Below are positions 19,207 to 21,100 of a DNA stretch of 21,100 nucleotides, piece by piece. The first letter of the stretch is position 1; each line of letters opens with the position of its first letter. Source of the DNA: DASQVO01 sp035640715. Its GTDB lineage: Bacteria > Actinomycetota > Actinomycetes > Streptosporangiales > Streptosporangiaceae. Below the pieces are notes generated by a model. The model was not told the DNA's origin and made no database searches. It saw nothing but the letters and a program-made list of their open reading frames with translations. The position numbers and the translations under genes are program-made. The stretch covers positions 1 to 21,100 of the forward strand of contig DASQVO010000561.1 of NCBI GenBank assembly GCA_035640715.1, read 5' to 3'.

Positions 19207-20133
19207 GTGCTGAGAAACAAGCAGGCAGCGCACGGCGTGCGGGCCGCAGCCGCCGTGGCCGCCATGTTGCTGATGGCTGCGTGCAGTTCCTCACCGGCGC
19301 AGGGACCCGCAGCCGGCCAGGCCCGCCCATCAGGCGCTTCCGCTGCCCGGGCTGGCTCTTCGGCCCCTCCTGGCCGGGGCGCCGCTGCGGCCGGGCCGCC
19401 GCATGTGGTCATCTCCCGGGTGCGGTCCGCGGACGGCTCGGTGGTGACGGTGGCCATCTTCCGCGGCCCCGTGCAGTTCGTGCTGCACTACGGCGGCGCG
19501 GACCCCGGTGATAGATATGCGGGCCTGCTGCGCGCGGGGCCGGCCGTCACCGGTACCGAGCGTCAGCGGCTGCTGGCCGCCTTCAACGGCGGCTTCCTGC
19601 TCAGCGCGCACGTAGGTGGTTACGTGCAGGAAGAGCATGTCATCCGCGGGCTGCGCGCTGGCCTGGGCACCTTGGTGATCGATCGTTCCGGCCACGCCCG
19701 GGTCGGGGTGTGGGGTGCAGGCCTCCCGGTGCCGGGCGAAACCATCTACAGCGCCCGGCAGAACATGGGGCCGCTCGTTATCAACGGGCAGCCCGCCGCC
19801 AATGTCGCCCTGTGGCACCAGTGGGGCGGCACGCTGGGCCATGCCGAGTACGTCGCCCGCAGCAGCGTTGGCCAGGACGCCGCTGGCGACCTCATGGTCG
19901 CCTCGGGCATGTCGACCATTCCCGCCGATCTGGCCAGCGCGCTGGTGCGCAACGGGGCAGTCAGCGGCATGGAACTCGACATCAACCCCGAATGGGTCCA
20001 GCTCGATACCGCCCGCCGCCCCGGCGGCCCGCTCACCGCTGCGATACCCGGCCAGGTTCGCCCGGCCAATCAGTACCTCACCGGCTGGACCCGGGATTTC
20101 ATCACCGTCCTTGCCCCTGCCGCAAAGCCGTAG
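19207..20133 (+). CDS. Lipoprotein with phosphodiester glycosidase (NAGPA-like) domain
   Basis: The product has up to 308 residues. A short basic start, a hydrophobic stretch and the lipobox LMAAC (Cys26) indicate export and lipid anchoring, followed by a Ser/Ala/Pro/Gly-rich linker to ~60. Residues ~65-305 match the phosphodiester glycosidase family named after N-acetylglucosamine-1-phosphodiester glycosidase: RLLAAFNGGFLLS, GTLVIDRSG, NMGPLVINGQ and MELDINPEWVQ. Bacterial members are thought to cleave sugar-phosphodiester links in envelope or exopolymer material; the substrate here is unknown. The start is uncertain: the GTG at 19207 has no strong ribosome-binding site, and GTG 19237 is an alternative that still leaves a signal sequence. 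It is separated from the HxlR gene by a hairpin and convergent with the DNA methylase. Confidence 0.82.
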   Translation: MLRNKQAAHGVRAAAAVAAMLLMAACSSSPAQGPAAGQARPSGASAARAGSSAPPGRGAAAAGPPHVVISRVRSADGSVVTVAIFRGPVQFVLHYGGADPGDRYAGLLRAGPAVTGTERQRLLAAFNGGFLLSAHVGGYVQEEHVIRGLRAGLGTLVIDRSGHARVGVWGAGLPVPGETIYSARQNMGPLVINGQPAANVALWHQWGGTLGHAEYVARSSVGQDAAGDLMVASGMSTIPADLASALVRNGAVSGMELDINPEWVQLDTARRPGGPLTAAIPGQVRPANQYLTGWTRDFITVLAPAAKP

Positions 20134-20189
20134 GCACGCTGGCCATCTCCTCGATATCCGGCGTCAGCTGACACCACCTGGCATCCGGA

Positions 20190-21100
20190 TCACCGGCCGA
20201 TGAACAGGTACTCGGATACGGCACGGCGCTGTGCGGCGGCGTGCGTGCCGAAGGAATAGGTGTGGTCGATGGGGCATACCTGTACGTCGTCTTTCACTTC
20301 CCGTAGCAGCGCCTCGATGGTGGCCGCATCCGGCACGGCGTTGGACGAGTAGGACAAGACGATGACCGAGTCCTGGAACTGCTTCAGGGCCCGGCGCAGC
20401 GCGTCGGTAACGGTGTGCTTGTAGGAGAAAGGGGTGTAGCGCTTGGGGAGCTTTTTTGTCCGGGTGTTCTGCATGATCTGCTGGCCGCGCCAGTACGTGC
20501 TGAGCCCTTCCAGGAAGTGGTAGCGCTTGATGTAGCAGTTGTCGTCCCTCGGCGGGGCATATGGAGGGTCCAGGTAGACGACATCGAACGGCTGTGGGTC
20601 CAGATCGAAGACATCGCCGGTGAGCGCCGTGCACGGCTGCCCGCTGTCGAAGACCACCCGGTTGTACTCGGCGGCCCGCTCCCGGAAATGCTCACGCAAG
20701 GGCAGGTGCAGGTCCCGGCGGCCATCGTCGTAGCGCAGGCCGGTGACGGTGAAGACACCGCGGGGCTGCTTCCGGGCCGCCGACAGGACAAGGGCCGCGA
20801 TTGCCACAGCTTGCTTATCGCCGGTCAGCCTGTCGATGTGTGACCAGGCCGAGTCGAGGAACCGGCAGTCTTCGCCGGTGAAAAACAGGCCACTGAACGT
20901 GCGCTGGATGAAGTCCCGGTCATCTGCCGCCGGGCCGCAAATGGTGTCGATGTCATCGCCGGTGAGACGGACGTCCTGGTTGACGACCGTGGCCCGCGCG
21001 ATCGTGGTGGGAAAGGCCAGGAAGTCGTTCGCGGTGACCTGGTAGCCGAGCGCTTTCAGCAGGTAGGACACCACACCGCTTCCCGAGAAGGCATCCAGTG
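20190..21100 (-). CDS. DNA adenine methylase (D12 class), 5' end beyond the window
   Basis: The minus-strand frame is open to the right edge, so the N-terminus is missing. The edge sequence reads LDAFSGSGVVSYLLKALGY, which is motif I (FxGxG, S-adenosylmethionine binding). Motif IV follows as DVVYLDPPYAPP. The order motif I - recognition region - DPPY and the C-terminal SYKHTVTDALRRALKQF with VIVLSYSSNAVPD fit the D12/Dam-type N6-adenine methyltransferases. About 303 residues are visible, so only the first few tens are lost. The target sequence cannot be read from this. No restriction enzyme is in the window; a partner could lie beyond the edge. Convergent with the lipoprotein gene; a short near-palindrome at 20161-20176 lies between them. 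Confidence 0.88.
   Translation of the reverse strand, partial: LDAFSGSGVVSYLLKALGYQVTANDFLAFPTTIARATVVNQDVRLTGDDIDTICGPAADDRDFIQRTFSGLFFTGEDCRFLDSAWSHIDRLTGDKQAVAIAALVLSAARKQPRGVFTVTGLRYDDGRRDLHLPLREHFRERAAEYNRVVFDSGQPCTALTGDVFDLDPQPFDVVYLDPPYAPPRDDNCYIKRYHFLEGLSTYWRGQQIMQNTRTKKLPKRYTPFSYKHTVTDALRRALKQFQDSVIVLSYSSNAVPDAATIEALLREVKDDVQVCPIDHTYSFGTHAAAQRRAVSEYLFIGR

Noticed and set aside
20161..20176. Near-palindrome around GTCAGCTGAC between the lipoprotein and methylase genes
   Set aside because: It could be a weak bidirectional terminator, but an 8-bp arm with one mismatch is too little to call.

Overview
The window is high-GC DNA (G/C-rich third codon positions throughout) with GTG starts, ATGA-type overlaps, one probable leaderless mRNA, and actinobacterial families: an ArsR with paired Cys, ArsI/CadI, a maltokinase cap-like protein and a FIST/GAF-kinase pair. 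It reads as chromosomal accessory DNA of a filamentous or soil actinomycete. The genus cannot be fixed from sequence alone.

Layout. 1-620 is wreckage: an XRE-cupin regulator running off the left edge breaks in mid-cupin into what looks like the tail of a flavoprotein, followed by a hairpin. 823-1922 is a compact pair, a maltokinase cap-like protein and an ACT-domain protein. 2212-2838 (-) is a cysteine hydrolase of the isochorismatase fold. 3111-3313 is the dead tail of a GAF-domain protein. 3310-4906 is a divergent SDR oxidoreductase/TetR pair with two palindromic operators between them. 5188-7494 is a large exported GxGYxYP-type protein, convergent with a KstD-like FAD dehydrogenase (7550-9220, -). 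A 36-bp perfect palindrome separates the two. 9382-12701 (-) is a FIST sensor protein followed after 5 bp by a double-GAF NarL-type histidine kinase, with no response regulator in view.

12830-15899 is an arsenic island. arsR, acr3 and a third gene overlap by ATGA-type junctions, but the third gene (CoA-disulfide-reductase-like) is a pseudogene with a large internal deletion and a second frameshifting deletion. Next come an ArsI/CadI-type dioxygenase and a divergent second ArsR. A 40-aa ribosomal protein L36 of the cysteine-free type follows at 16286-16408 (-).

16505-20133 appears to be an export module: a 41-bp inverted-repeat operator region, an MFS transporter with two B-repeat-like domains fused at its C-terminus, an HxlR-type regulator whose upstream region shares the CTGGCTAT element, and a lipoprotein with a phosphodiester-glycosidase (NAGPA) domain. 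A D12-class adenine DNA methylase (20190 to the right edge, -) closes the window.

The window shows repeated gene erosion (at least three remnants) beside intact, tightly regulated small operons. I see no CRISPR array, no tRNA or rRNA and no complete insertion sequence. Nothing here is clearly a new multi-gene system. The least conventional items are the MFS/B-repeat fusion with its shared operator motif, the FIST-kinase pair, and the eroded ars operon.
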